From Rhodospirillales bacterium (GTDB taxonomy: Bacteria > Pseudomonadota > Alphaproteobacteria > Acetobacterales > Acetobacteraceae), in assembly GCA_018971455.1 (NCBI GenBank), contig JAGXAV010000171.1:1-5633 (forward strand): 5,633 nucleotides of DNA. The letters run 5' to 3'. A program made the position numbers and the translations under genes. Positions 1 through 5,633 of this stretch are shown one piece after another; positions within the stretch are counted from its first letter, which is position 1, and each line of letters starts with the position of its first letter. The notes below the pieces were generated by a model. The model saw nothing but the letters and a program-made list of their open reading frames with translations, was not told the origin of the DNA and searched no databases.

Positions 1-1
1 G

Positions 2-229
2 GCCATCGAAAACCGCTCGCCGGTCCTGTGGGGGCGCTCCTTCGTCGCCTCCCTGCTGCGCGCCCGCGCGTCCGCCGGGCGGCAGCGAATTCCCCTTGAG
101 CGCTTCGTCATCGGCGAGGCGCTCCCGGCCACCGCCCCCGTCGCCCTGCCGCCGCTGACCGGTCTCGCGACCCCGCATCTGAGCCGCGAGAACACCACGC
201 CGCCGATCGACCGGCGGCGGCTCAACTAA
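2..229 (+). CDS. C-terminal fragment of an unrecognised protein
   Basis: An open frame enters from the left edge and ends at a TAA (227-229), giving 75 residues with the true start outside the window. The visible part opens with AIENRSPVLWGRSFVASLL, continues through an arginine-rich stretch (LLRARASAGRQR), then a proline- and alanine-rich segment (APVALPPLTG), and ends IDRRRLN. The codons are strongly G/C at the third position, as in the neighbouring real genes, which supports coding. I see no catalytic motif, membrane helix or recognisable domain, and I do not assign a family. The proline-rich, polar end suggests a flexible C-terminal tail. It converges on mobA and overlaps its 3' end by 8 bp, so there is no room for a classical terminator between them. 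Confidence 0.6.
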   Translation, partial: AIENRSPVLWGRSFVASLLRARASAGRQRIPLERFVIGEALPATAPVALPPLTGLATPHLSRENTTPPIDRRRLN

Positions 230-827
230 GCTGGGCCCTGGCTGCATCCAAGTCGGCTGGCGTATTGATGTTGAGGAACGGGTCGGGCGGTCCGCCGGCA
301 AAATCGACCTCCACGCACCCCACGCTGTCCGCCCACTCGCCCACCTTGCACCGGCCGGCGCGTAGGTCAGCCTCCAGCCGTGTGGCCAGAGTCACCGGCC
401 AGAGAGCCACCACCGGATGGCGCCGACCACGCGAGGCCGCGCAGGCGATCGCCTTCCCACTCCTCGCCCGTGCCGACGCCAGCCGCGCCACCAGATCCCA
501 AGGCAGAAACGGCGCATCGACCGGCACCGAGAGCAGCAACTTGTTCCGATCAAGGGTGCGCGCCCATGCCATGCCGGCCAGCACGCCGGCGAGCGGCCCG
601 GGCTGGCCGCTCACCGTGTCAGCCAGCACCGGGAGCCCCGATCCGGCGAAGCGGCGTGGGTCGCCATTGGCGCTCACCGCCACCGCCATCACCTGCGGCG
701 CCACCCTGGCGAGGACGCGGCCGAGCAGGCTCTGCCCACCGAGATCGATCAGCGCCTTGTCGCTGCCGATCCGGCTCCCCTTCCCGCCGGCCAGCACGAC
801 GCCGACCACCGACCCGGCGTCAGTCAT
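222..827 (-). CDS. mobA: Molybdenum cofactor guanylyltransferase MobA
   Basis: MobA transfers GMP from GTP to molybdopterin-bound molybdenum, making the guanine dinucleotide cofactor used by DMSO-reductase-family enzymes such as nitrate reductases and formate dehydrogenases; it acts in the cytoplasm. The 201-residue protein has the expected length. The N-terminal nucleotide-binding signature is clear: VVLAGGKGSRIGSDKAL (residues about 10-26), with the glycine-rich loop and K24. Next come an acidic residue before the GPLAG loop (D70, then GPLAG at 77-81), PVDAPFLP (102-109) with the probable Mg-binding D104, and the family's closing motif NINTPADL. PVD replaces the commoner PCD, a tolerated variation. 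The ATG start is supported by AGGAGA (complement of 831-836) four bases upstream. It reads divergently from dctP, and no molybdoenzyme or other cofactor gene is visible beside it. The related CTP-using MocA is an alternative, but the overall pattern, especially the GPLAG and NINTPADL ends, favours MobA. Confidence 0.9.
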   Translation of the reverse strand: MTDAGSVVGVVLAGGKGSRIGSDKALIDLGGQSLLGRVLARVAPQVMAVAVSANGDPRRFAGSGLPVLADTVSGQPGPLAGVLAGMAWARTLDRNKLLLSVPVDAPFLPWDLVARLASARARSGKAIACAASRGRRHPVVALWPVTLATRLEADLRAGRCKVGEWADSVGCVEVDFAGGPPDPFLNINTPADLDAARAQLS

Positions 828-856
828 TTATCTCCTATCTCCCCCAATAAACCACA

Positions 857-884
857 TTGCACAAACCCGCCGGATGGCGATGAT
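857..884 (+). promoter_or_regulatory. Weak candidate sigma-70-type promoter for the dctP operon
   Basis: TTGCAC (857-862) is followed 16 bases later by GATGAT (879-884), which matches the TATAAT consensus at four of six positions. It lies in the only non-coding space upstream of dctP, about 60 bases before the start codon. The TTGCACAA around the -35 box is also a short inverted repeat (TTG-CA-CAA). The -10 match is modest and such matches arise by chance, so this is only a place to look. Confidence 0.15.
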
Positions 885-906
885 CCATCCCAGCAAAGCA
901 CCAAGA

Positions 907-923
907 CGGGCCGCCATGGCCCG
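907..923 (+). promoter_or_regulatory. GC-only hairpin in the dctP leader
   Basis: CGGGCC (907-912) and GGCCCG (918-923) are perfectly complementary and enclose a five-base loop, GCCAT. The six-pair, all-GC stem ends three bases before the purine-rich ribosome binding site of dctP. As RNA it could tune access to that site; as DNA it could be an operator half-site pair. It lacks a following T-run, so it is not an intrinsic terminator. In high-GC DNA a stem of this size can also be chance. Confidence 0.35.
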
Positions 924-948
924 CATGAGAGAGGGAATGAGACCGTGA
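916..948 (+). other. Possible 10-codon leader frame overlapping the dctP start
   Basis: An ATG at 916 opens the frame MARMREGMRP, which ends in a TGA (946-948) overlapping the dctP GTG (945-947) as GTGA. This is the same geometry as a translationally coupled gene pair. Two more in-frame ATGs lie at 925 and 937. The 916 ATG sits in the hairpin loop and has no clear ribosome binding site, so translation is doubtful. The frame may simply be a by-product of the purine-rich binding site. Confidence 0.2.
927..936 (+). promoter_or_regulatory. Ribosome binding site setting the dctP GTG start
   Basis: The purine run GAGAGAGGGA ends eight bases before the GTG at 945. It decides the start: the dctP frame stays open far upstream (to about 417, through sequence antisense to mobA), but only the GTG at 945 has a purine-rich site at correct spacing and puts a signal peptide at the N-terminus. 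Confidence 0.6.
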
Positions 949-1985
949 GCCAGACCCGCCAGCCTTCCGCTCGCCTGCATGCCATCAGCCGCCGCGCCCT
1001 CCTCGCGGGTAGCACGGCCCTGCCGCTCGTCGCCATCCGCACCCGTCCGGCAAGCGCCGCACAGTTCACCTATAAATACGCCAATAACAGCCCGCTCTCC
1101 CACCCGCTGACCATTCGCGCCACCGAGGCGATCAAGCGCATCAAGGAAAAGAGCGGCGGGCGGATGGACATCCAGATATTCCCCAACAACCAGCTTGGCG
1201 GCGACACCGACATGCTGAGCCAGCTGCGTTCGGGCGCCATCCAGTTCTTCACCCTGTCCGGCCTGATCCTGTCCACCCTGGTCCCCGTCGCCTCGATCAA
1301 CGGCATCGGCTTTGCCTTCAAGGATTACGGGCAGGTCTGGCCGGCGATGGATGGGGCCCTGGGCAGCTACGTGCGGGACGACATTCACAAGCGCGGCCTC
1401 TACGCCTTCGCCAAACAATGGGATAACGGCTACCGGCAGATCACCTCCTCCTCGAAGCCGATCAAGACGCCCGAGGACCTCAAGGGGTTCAAGATCCGCG
1501 TTCCCCCCAGCCCGCTCTGGACCTCGATGTTCCAGGCCTTCGGCGCCTCGCCGACCTCGATCAACTTCAACGAGGTCTATTCGGCGCTGCAGACCCATCT
1601 GGTGGACGGGCAGGAAAATCCGCTGGCAATCATCGAGGCCGCCAAGCTTTACGAGGTCCAGAAATATCTCGCCGTGACCAATCACATGTGGGACGGCTTC
1701 TGGTTCCTGGCGAACAGCAAGGCTTTCGATGCTCTCCCGGCCGATCTGCGGACGCTCGTTGAAGCTGAGTTCAACGCCTCGGCGCTCGATGAACGAGCGG
1801 ATATCGCGAAACTGAACAGCTCCCTCCAAGGGGCATTGCAGGCAAAGGGACTGCAATTCGTGCAGACGGACGCAGCCGCGTTCCGTGCCGTGCTCAAGAA
1901 ATCCGGCTTCTATGGCGAATGGCAGAAAAAATACGGCGCCGCCGCCTGGGGCAAGCTCGAAGCCGCTGTCGGCAGCCTCGCCTGA
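945..1985 (+). CDS. dctP: TRAP transporter periplasmic solute-binding protein (DctP family)
   Basis: This is the extracytoplasmic receptor of a tripartite ATP-independent periplasmic transporter: it captures a small acidic solute and delivers it to the membrane subunits. From the GTG at 945 it has 346 residues, within the usual 320-350. An N-terminal export signal covers residues 1 to about 38: paired arginines in ISRRALLAG (R16, R17), a hydrophobic stretch, and a likely cut after PASA. The pair resembles a twin-arginine signal but lacks the full consensus, so Sec export is also possible. The mature protein carries the DctP core: FKIRVP with R185 at the position that normally salt-bridges the substrate carboxylate; FGASPTSINFNEVYSALQ; VDGQENP (220-226); then YEVQKYLAVTNH. 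It ends in WQKKYGAAAW. The ligand cannot be deduced; sequence alone does not separate C4-dicarboxylate, sugar-acid, keto-acid or other binders here. It is first in an operon, with the permease gene 10 bp downstream. Confidence 0.92.
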   Translation: MSQTRQPSARLHAISRRALLAGSTALPLVAIRTRPASAAQFTYKYANNSPLSHPLTIRATEAIKRIKEKSGGRMDIQIFPNNQLGGDTDMLSQLRSGAIQFFTLSGLILSTLVPVASINGIGFAFKDYGQVWPAMDGALGSYVRDDIHKRGLYAFAKQWDNGYRQITSSSKPIKTPEDLKGFKIRVPPSPLWTSMFQAFGASPTSINFNEVYSALQTHLVDGQENPLAIIEAAKLYEVQKYLAVTNHMWDGFWFLANSKAFDALPADLRTLVEAEFNASALDERADIAKLNSSLQGALQAKGLQFVQTDAAAFRAVLKKSGFYGEWQKKYGAAAWGKLEAAVGSLA

Positions 1986-1995
1986 TCCGTCGGCC

Positions 1996-3855
1996 GTGAA
2001 CCAGCACAGCCAGCCGGCGCTCGCCCAGGGCGGCGCCGGCGTGCATGGCATCGCACGCATCGAGCTGGTGCTTCGCCATGCCGTCGAGCTGCCGACGGCC
2101 GGGCTGGTGCTGGCAGAGATGTTCGTTTTGCTGGCCGGCGTGATCAGCCGGTTCGTCTTCAATCATCCTTTTGTCTGGAGCGATGAACTCGCTTCGATCC
2201 TGTTCCTGTGGCTAGCGATGTTCGGCGCGGTCGTCGCCCTGCAACGCGGCCAGCACATGCGGCTCACCGCCATCGCCATGGCCATGCCGGGGCGATGGAG
2301 GGAGCGGGCCGAGGTTCTGGCCGCGGCCGTGCCGGCGTTGTTTCTGCTCATTCTGCTGCCCTCGGCCACCGATTACGCCGGCCAGCAGCAATTCATCGAA
2401 ACTCCGGCCTTGGGCCTTTCGGATATCCTTCGCGCAGGCGCCATTCCGGTCGGTGCGGCTTTGATGCTGATGAGTTGCGCGCTCCGCCTGCTGCGGATGC
2501 GGCTGGCCGATCTGCTGGCGATCGGGGCCGGGCTGGCCATCATCAGCTGCGTATTGTGGCTCACGACGCCGACGCTGGCAGCGATGGGCAACTGGAATCT
2601 GGTGTTCTTCTTCATCGCCCTCCTAGCCGTCTCGGTACTGCTCGGCGTGCCGATCGGATTCGCCTTTGGCACTGCGACGGTCGCCTATCTGAGCTGCATC
2701 ACCAGTGTTCCGCTGAGTATCGTCGTCTCGCGCATGGACGAGGGCATGAGCAGCCTGGTGCTGCTCGCGGTGCCGTTATTCGTGTTTCTGGGCCTGCTCA
2801 TTGAAATGACCGGCATGGCGCGCGCCATGGTGAACTTTCTTGCCGGCCTGGTCGGCCATGTCAGCGGCGGCCTGTATTATGTCCTTCTCGGCGCGATCTA
2901 CCTGGTTTCGGGCATTTCAGGCTCCAAGGCAGCCGACATGGCAGCGGTTGCGCCCGTGCTGTTTCCCGAGATGAAGCGACGCGGCGCACGCGAGGGTGAA
3001 CTGATCGCCATTCTCGCCGCCTCCGGTGCCATGAGCGAGACGATCCCACCCAGCCTGGTTCTGATCACGATCGGCTCGGTCACCGGCGTATCTATCGCCG
3101 CCCTGTTCACCGGCGGCCTGTTGCCAGGCCTTGTGCTGGCACTGACGCTGGCGGCAGTGGCCTGGCGACGCTCCCGCGGCGAGGCGGTGGGCGCACGCGC
3201 CACACGAAGCGAGATCGGCCGCAACCTGGTGATCGCCCTGCCCGCCTTGCTGCTGCCCTTCGTCATCCGCTTCGCCGTGATCGATGGCATCGCCACGGCG
3301 ACCGAAGTTTCAACCATCGGCACGGCCTATGCCGTTGTTGTCGGATTGCTGGTCTACCGCCAGTTCGACTGGCGGCGCATCTACTCGATGCTGATCGACA
3401 CCGCCGCCTTGGCCGGCGCCATCCTGCTGATCATCGGCACGGCCACGGGTATGGCCTGGGCACTGACGCAATCGGGCTTCTCGCACCAGCTCGCCCGCGC
3501 CATGGCCCACGTGCCCGGCGGGCAGAGCGGCTTCCTGTTGATCTCGATCGTGGTGTTCATCGTCCTCGGCAGCGTGCTCGAGGGCATTCCGGCCATCGTG
3601 CTGTTCGGCCCCCTGCTGTTCCCGATTGCCCGCGAACTCGGCATAAACGAGGTGCACTACGCGATGGTGGTCATCCTCGCCATGGGCATCGGCCTGTTCG
3701 CGCCGCCCCTCGGCGTCGGCTACTACAGCGCCTGCGCCATAGGCCGGGTAAACCCGGATGCCGGCATGAAGCGCATCTGGCCCTACCTTGGTGCCCTTGT
3801 GATCGGTCTGCTGGCGGTTGCCTTTGTTCCGTGGCTGTCAACGGGATTTCTGTGA
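1996..3855 (+). CDS. dctQM: Fused TRAP permease, small plus large subunits (DctQ-DctM)
   Basis: Inner-membrane permease that takes the solute from DctP and imports it, usually with sodium. Its 619 residues join two normally separate proteins. Residues about 30-165 are DctQ-like: four hydrophobic segments with the signature ISRFVFNHPFVWSDELA (R52, W61, E64). A further helix (about 172-190) bridges to DctM, which begins near M197. The DctM part shows LLGVPIGFAFG (215-225), VPLFVFLGLL (259-268), GISGSKAADMAAV (306-318), SETIPPSLVLI (347-357) and a second hairpin, FAPPLGVGYY (568-577). These paired hairpins form the transport core in the family. A linking helix is known from fused QM proteins such as Haemophilus SiaQM. 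The start is uncertain: GTG 1996 lies 10 bp after the dctP stop without a clear ribosome binding site, so it may be coupled to dctP; GTG 2041 (604 residues) is an alternative. The 3' end overlaps the dehydrogenase by one base. Confidence 0.92.
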   Translation: MNQHSQPALAQGGAGVHGIARIELVLRHAVELPTAGLVLAEMFVLLAGVISRFVFNHPFVWSDELASILFLWLAMFGAVVALQRGQHMRLTAIAMAMPGRWRERAEVLAAAVPALFLLILLPSATDYAGQQQFIETPALGLSDILRAGAIPVGAALMLMSCALRLLRMRLADLLAIGAGLAIISCVLWLTTPTLAAMGNWNLVFFFIALLAVSVLLGVPIGFAFGTATVAYLSCITSVPLSIVVSRMDEGMSSLVLLAVPLFVFLGLLIEMTGMARAMVNFLAGLVGHVSGGLYYVLLGAIYLVSGISGSKAADMAAVAPVLFPEMKRRGAREGELIAILAASGAMSETIPPSLVLITIGSVTGVSIAALFTGGLLPGLVLALTLAAVAWRRSRGEAVGARATRSEIGRNLVIALPALLLPFVIRFAVIDGIATATEVSTIGTAYAVVVGLLVYRQFDWRRIYSMLIDTAALAGAILLIIGTATGMAWALTQSGFSHQLARAMAHVPGGQSGFLLISIVVFIVLGSVLEGIPAIVLFGPLLFPIARELGINEVHYAMVVILAMGIGLFAPPLGVGYYSACAIGRVNPDAGMKRIWPYLGALVIGLLAVAFVPWLSTGFL

Positions 3856-4565
3856 TGCTGAATGGCAAAATCGTGATCGTCACCGGCGGTGCCTCCGGCA
3901 TCGGTGCCGCCACAGCGGATCATTTCTCAAAGCTCGGCGCCATCGTGTTGGCCGCCGACATCGCCGCTACGGCTTCTCACCGGCTGGACGTGACGGATCC
4001 GGCCTCCTGCGCCGCCCTGGCGGATTTGGCGATCGAGAGGCATGGCCGCATCGACGGCCTGGTGCATTGCGCCGGCATCGGCGCCGACACTCCCTTCCTG
4101 GAGATGCGGGTCGAGGATTTCGACCGGATCATCGCGGTCAATCTCCGCGGCAGCTTTCTGATCGGACAAGCCTGCGCGCAACGGATGGGAGCCGGCGGCG
4201 CGATCGTCAATATCGCCAGCGTCTCGGGGATGCGAGGCAATACCGGGCGAGCGGCATATGGCGCCTCCAAGGGCGGTGTCATCACGCTGAGCCAGGTGAT
4301 GGCAACCGAACTGGCCGCGCGCGGCATCCGCGTGAACGTCATTGCGCCAGGCCCGGTGGAAACGCCGCTGGTGGCCGCCGTGCACGACGCGGCGATCCGG
4401 CGGAGCTGGACGGATGTGGTGCCGATGGGCCGCTACGGCACCCCGCTGGAAATCGCTGCAAGCGCCGCTTTCCTGTGCAGCGAGGCCGCAAGCTACATCA
4501 CCGGCCACGTGCTGGCAGTTGATGGCGGGTTCCTGGCCGGCGGCATCCACCGACGCAGGGAATAG
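3855..4565 (+). CDS. NAD(P)-dependent short-chain dehydrogenase/reductase
   Basis: Cytoplasmic oxidoreductase of the classical SDR family (236 residues; typical length 240-255). The cofactor loop TGGASGIG is at 10-17. D35 in LAADI, at the end of the second strand, favours NAD over NADP. The adenine-contact motif LDVTD follows (44-48). HCAG (71-74) stands where NNAG is usual. The catalytic tetrad is complete: N96, S122 (in NIASVSG), Y135 and K139 (YGASK), with S122 exactly 13 residues before the tyrosine. NVIAPGPVETPL and the C-terminal YITGHVLAVDGGF are standard. The ATG shares one base with the permease stop (TGATG), with ACGGGA eight bases upstream, so translation is probably coupled. That linkage suggests it oxidises a hydroxyl group on the imported solute. 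Automated labels such as FabG or glucose 1-dehydrogenase would be no more than fold-level guesses; the substrate is unknown. Confidence 0.9.
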   Translation: MLNGKIVIVTGGASGIGAATADHFSKLGAIVLAADIAATASHRLDVTDPASCAALADLAIERHGRIDGLVHCAGIGADTPFLEMRVEDFDRIIAVNLRGSFLIGQACAQRMGAGGAIVNIASVSGMRGNTGRAAYGASKGGVITLSQVMATELAARGIRVNVIAPGPVETPLVAAVHDAAIRRSWTDVVPMGRYGTPLEIAASAAFLCSEAASYITGHVLAVDGGFLAGGIHRRRE

Positions 4566-4568
4566 ACC

Positions 4569-5246
4569 CTAGCCGCGCAGCTCGGCCAATCCCCTGCGGG
4601 CCGTGCCATCCGGGGCAAAATTTGCCGCGTCGAGCCAAGCGAGCATGGCATCACGGCGCGACGGCCACTCGTCCGCCACGATGCTGTACCAGTCGGTCTC
4701 GCGTAACCGACCCTTGACGACCAGATGGGCGCGATGGCGGCCCTCATAGGTAAAGCCCAGCCGCGCTGCCGCGCGCTGGCTCGGCGCGTTCAAGGCGTTG
4801 CATTTCCACACCAGCCGCCGATAGCCAAGATCGTCAGCGGCCAACCGCAACAGCAGGAACATCGCCTCGGTAGCTGCCCTGGTGCGCTGCATCGATGGTC
4901 CGAACCAGATATTGCCAAGCTCGATCGCGGCATTCTTTGGCTGGATCTCCATGAGCGCGAGCCAACCCGACACCACGCCCGTCGAAACAGGTCGCGCCGC
5001 CCAAACCATAGGGTCATGGGTGGACGCGAAATCGCCGACGAAGCTGGCAATCGCCGCTTCGCTGGCAAATGGGCCGTAGCCCATATAGGTCCAGCTCGCG
5101 TCGGCGCCCTGCGCCGCACGCCACAATTCCGGAGCATGACGCGGATGCAGCGGCTCCAACTCAACGTGGGTTCCGCGCAACTTGACGCGCGCCGGCAAGG
5201 GGCGGGGAACAGTATCAACGACAGGACCGATGGGCAGTTGGCTCAT
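4569..5246 (-). CDS. GNAT N-acetyltransferase, RimJ/RimL type
   Basis: Cytoplasmic acetyl-CoA-dependent acetyltransferase of the Acetyltransf_3 group, 225 residues. The N-terminal LRGTHVELEPLHPRHAPELW (23-42) is the usual opening strand and helix. The core has ELGNIWFGPSMQRTRAATEA (109-128), covering the strand and the loop-helix that normally holds the acetyl-CoA pyrophosphate. NALNAPSQRAAARLGFTYEG (150-169) is the typical second half of the fold, and KGRLRETDWYSI (178-189) is a family-specific end (KGRNRDT in many relatives). The ATG at 5246 is chosen because MSQLPIGPVVDTV matches the family's normal N-terminus; the open frame continues 35 codons upstream without family-like sequence. No strong ribosome binding site is visible. 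The acceptor could be a protein N-terminus, an amino acid or a small amine, and I cannot choose. It converges on the dehydrogenase with a 3-bp gap and diverges from the CHRD gene. Confidence 0.85.
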   Translation of the reverse strand: MSQLPIGPVVDTVPRPLPARVKLRGTHVELEPLHPRHAPELWRAAQGADASWTYMGYGPFASEAAIASFVGDFASTHDPMVWAARPVSTGVVSGWLALMEIQPKNAAIELGNIWFGPSMQRTRAATEAMFLLLRLAADDLGYRRLVWKCNALNAPSQRAAARLGFTYEGRHRAHLVVKGRLRETDWYSIVADEWPSRRDAMLAWLDAANFAPDGTARRGLAELRG

Positions 5247-5344
5247 CGCGCCATCATGGGTCCCGTTGATGCCGGAGAAAAGGCCAATTTCGTAACTGCC
5301 GGCCAGACCGAAGCTGTTGCGCATCGCTGGTGCGGGGCCACATC

Positions 5345-5357
5345 CTGCCACGGGCAG
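5345..5357. promoter_or_regulatory. Short inverted repeat in the GNAT/CHRD divergent spacer
   Basis: CTGCC (5345-5349) and GGCAG (5353-5357) form a perfect five-pair stem around ACG, 32 bases before the CHRD start. The spacer (5247-5389) should hold promoters for both flanking genes, but I found no convincing -35/-10 pair on either strand. The repeat is short and could be chance. Confidence 0.15.
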
Positions 5358-5378
5358 TCCGTCCGGGCGCCCTTATTT

Positions 5379-5384
5379 GGAGGA
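5379..5384 (+). promoter_or_regulatory. Strong ribosome binding site for the CHRD gene
   Basis: GGAGGA is a near-perfect Shine-Dalgarno sequence, five bases before the ATG at 5390. It is the best such site in the window and fixes the start of the downstream secreted protein. Confidence 0.8.
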
Positions 5385-5389
5385 AGCAT

Positions 5390-5633
5390 ATGCCCACACG
5401 TGCAGCTTTTATGGCGGCCCTCATTGGCGCCTCCATGCTCTCGATCGGCGTAGCCCGCGCCGAGACGGTGATGTTCCAGGCCAAGCTGACCGGCGGCGCG
5501 GAAGTCCCGGCGACTCCCTCGAAGGGGACCGGCACGCTGATGGCCACGCTGGACACCACCACCAAGACATTGAGCTGGACGGTAACCTATTCCGGCCTGA
5601 CCGGGCCGGCCATTGGGGGACATTTCCATGGCC
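5390..5633 (+). CDS. Secreted CHRD-domain protein, N-terminal part (runs off the window)
   Basis: The first 81 codons are present and the frame is open at the window end. Residues 1 to about 25 are a Sec signal peptide: an arginine near the start, the hydrophobic stretch AAFMAALIGASMLSIGVA, and a cut site after ARA. The mature part begins ETVMFQAKLTGGAEVPATPS, the standard opening of a CHRD domain, in which a strand is followed by LTG-x-x-EVP. A glycine turn (GTGTL), the strands TLSWTVTYSGLTG and the motif GGHFHG follow, the last matching the usual AHIHGP. CHRD domains were named from animal chordin; in bacteria they are common in small exported proteins of unknown function. About half of a typical 140-150 residue protein is visible. 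The gene is divergent from the acetyltransferase and has its own strong ribosome binding site, so it is probably a separate transcription unit. Confidence 0.85.
   Translation, partial: MPTRAAFMAALIGASMLSIGVARAETVMFQAKLTGGAEVPATPSKGTGTLMATLDTTTKTLSWTVTYSGLTGPAIGGHFHG

Noticed and set aside
417..944. N-terminal extension of the dctP frame by 176 codons
   Set aside because: The extension is antisense to mobA and would bury the export signal inside the protein. The GTG at 945 has a purine-rich ribosome binding site and places the signal correctly.
828..2162. A 444-codon open frame on the minus strand opposite dctP and the start of dctQM
   Set aside because: It is the mirror of strongly G/C-biased codons in a real gene. 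Its translation has no recognisable domain and low-complexity character, whereas the plus strand has clear TRAP receptor motifs throughout.
4557..4570. AGGG-aataga-CCCT stem across the dehydrogenase stop as a terminator
   Set aside because: It has only four base pairs and no T-run on either strand, so it does not resemble an intrinsic terminator.
5266..5295. TTGATG and a downstream TCGTAA as a promoter for the CHRD gene
   Set aside because: The -10 match is only two of six positions and the next candidate, TTGCGC at 5317, has no -10 partner at all. No promoter can be supported.
4725..5453. A 242-codon plus-strand open frame opposite the acetyltransferase
   Set aside because: It is antisense to a clear GNAT protein, its product is arginine- and glutamine-rich without motifs, and it runs through the ribosome binding site and start of the CHRD gene.
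1..5633. CRISPR array, insertion sequence, phage, toxin-antitoxin or defence system
   Set aside because: No spaced direct repeats, terminal inverted repeats, integrase or transposase motifs were seen, and every long coding stretch except the left-edge fragment belongs to a recognisable metabolic, transport or exported-protein family.

Overview
The window is about 65% GC (estimated by eye). Codons are strongly biased to G/C in the third position, GTG starts are used, and the gene families are typical of Proteobacteria. A heterotrophic alphaproteobacterium is the most likely source, perhaps from the Acetobacteraceae or Rhodospirillales, but this is inference and nothing in the sequence fixes the genus. 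It is a compact chromosomal region. I see no insertion sequence, phage gene, tRNA, rRNA or CRISPR array.

Layout, left to right. (1) The C-terminal 75 codons of an unrecognised plus-strand gene end at 229. (2) mobA, the molybdenum cofactor guanylyltransferase, lies on the minus strand (222-827) and overlaps that gene tail to tail by 8 bp. (3) A 117-bp divergent spacer (828-944) holds the mobA ribosome binding site, a GC-rich hairpin, a possible 10-codon leader frame and the dctP ribosome binding site. (4) A plus-strand operon follows: dctP, a TRAP solute-binding protein (945-1985); a fused TRAP permease, dctQM (1996-3855); and a short-chain dehydrogenase (3855-4565). (5) A minus-strand RimJ/RimL-type GNAT acetyltransferase (4569-5246) ends 3 bp from the dehydrogenase stop. 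(6) After a 143-bp divergent spacer, a secreted CHRD-domain protein starts at 5390 and runs off the window.

The core is a three-gene uptake-and-oxidation unit. DctP captures a small, probably carboxylate-bearing solute in the periplasm. The one-piece QM permease imports it using an ion gradient. The NAD(P)-dependent dehydrogenase shares one base with the permease stop (TGATG) and is the natural candidate to oxidise a hydroxyl on the imported compound. The substrate cannot be read from sequence. MobA, the acetyltransferase and the CHRD protein look like independent neighbours. The region is mostly ordinary. The best leads are the orphan substrate of the TRAP-dehydrogenase unit and the leader structure in front of dctP.
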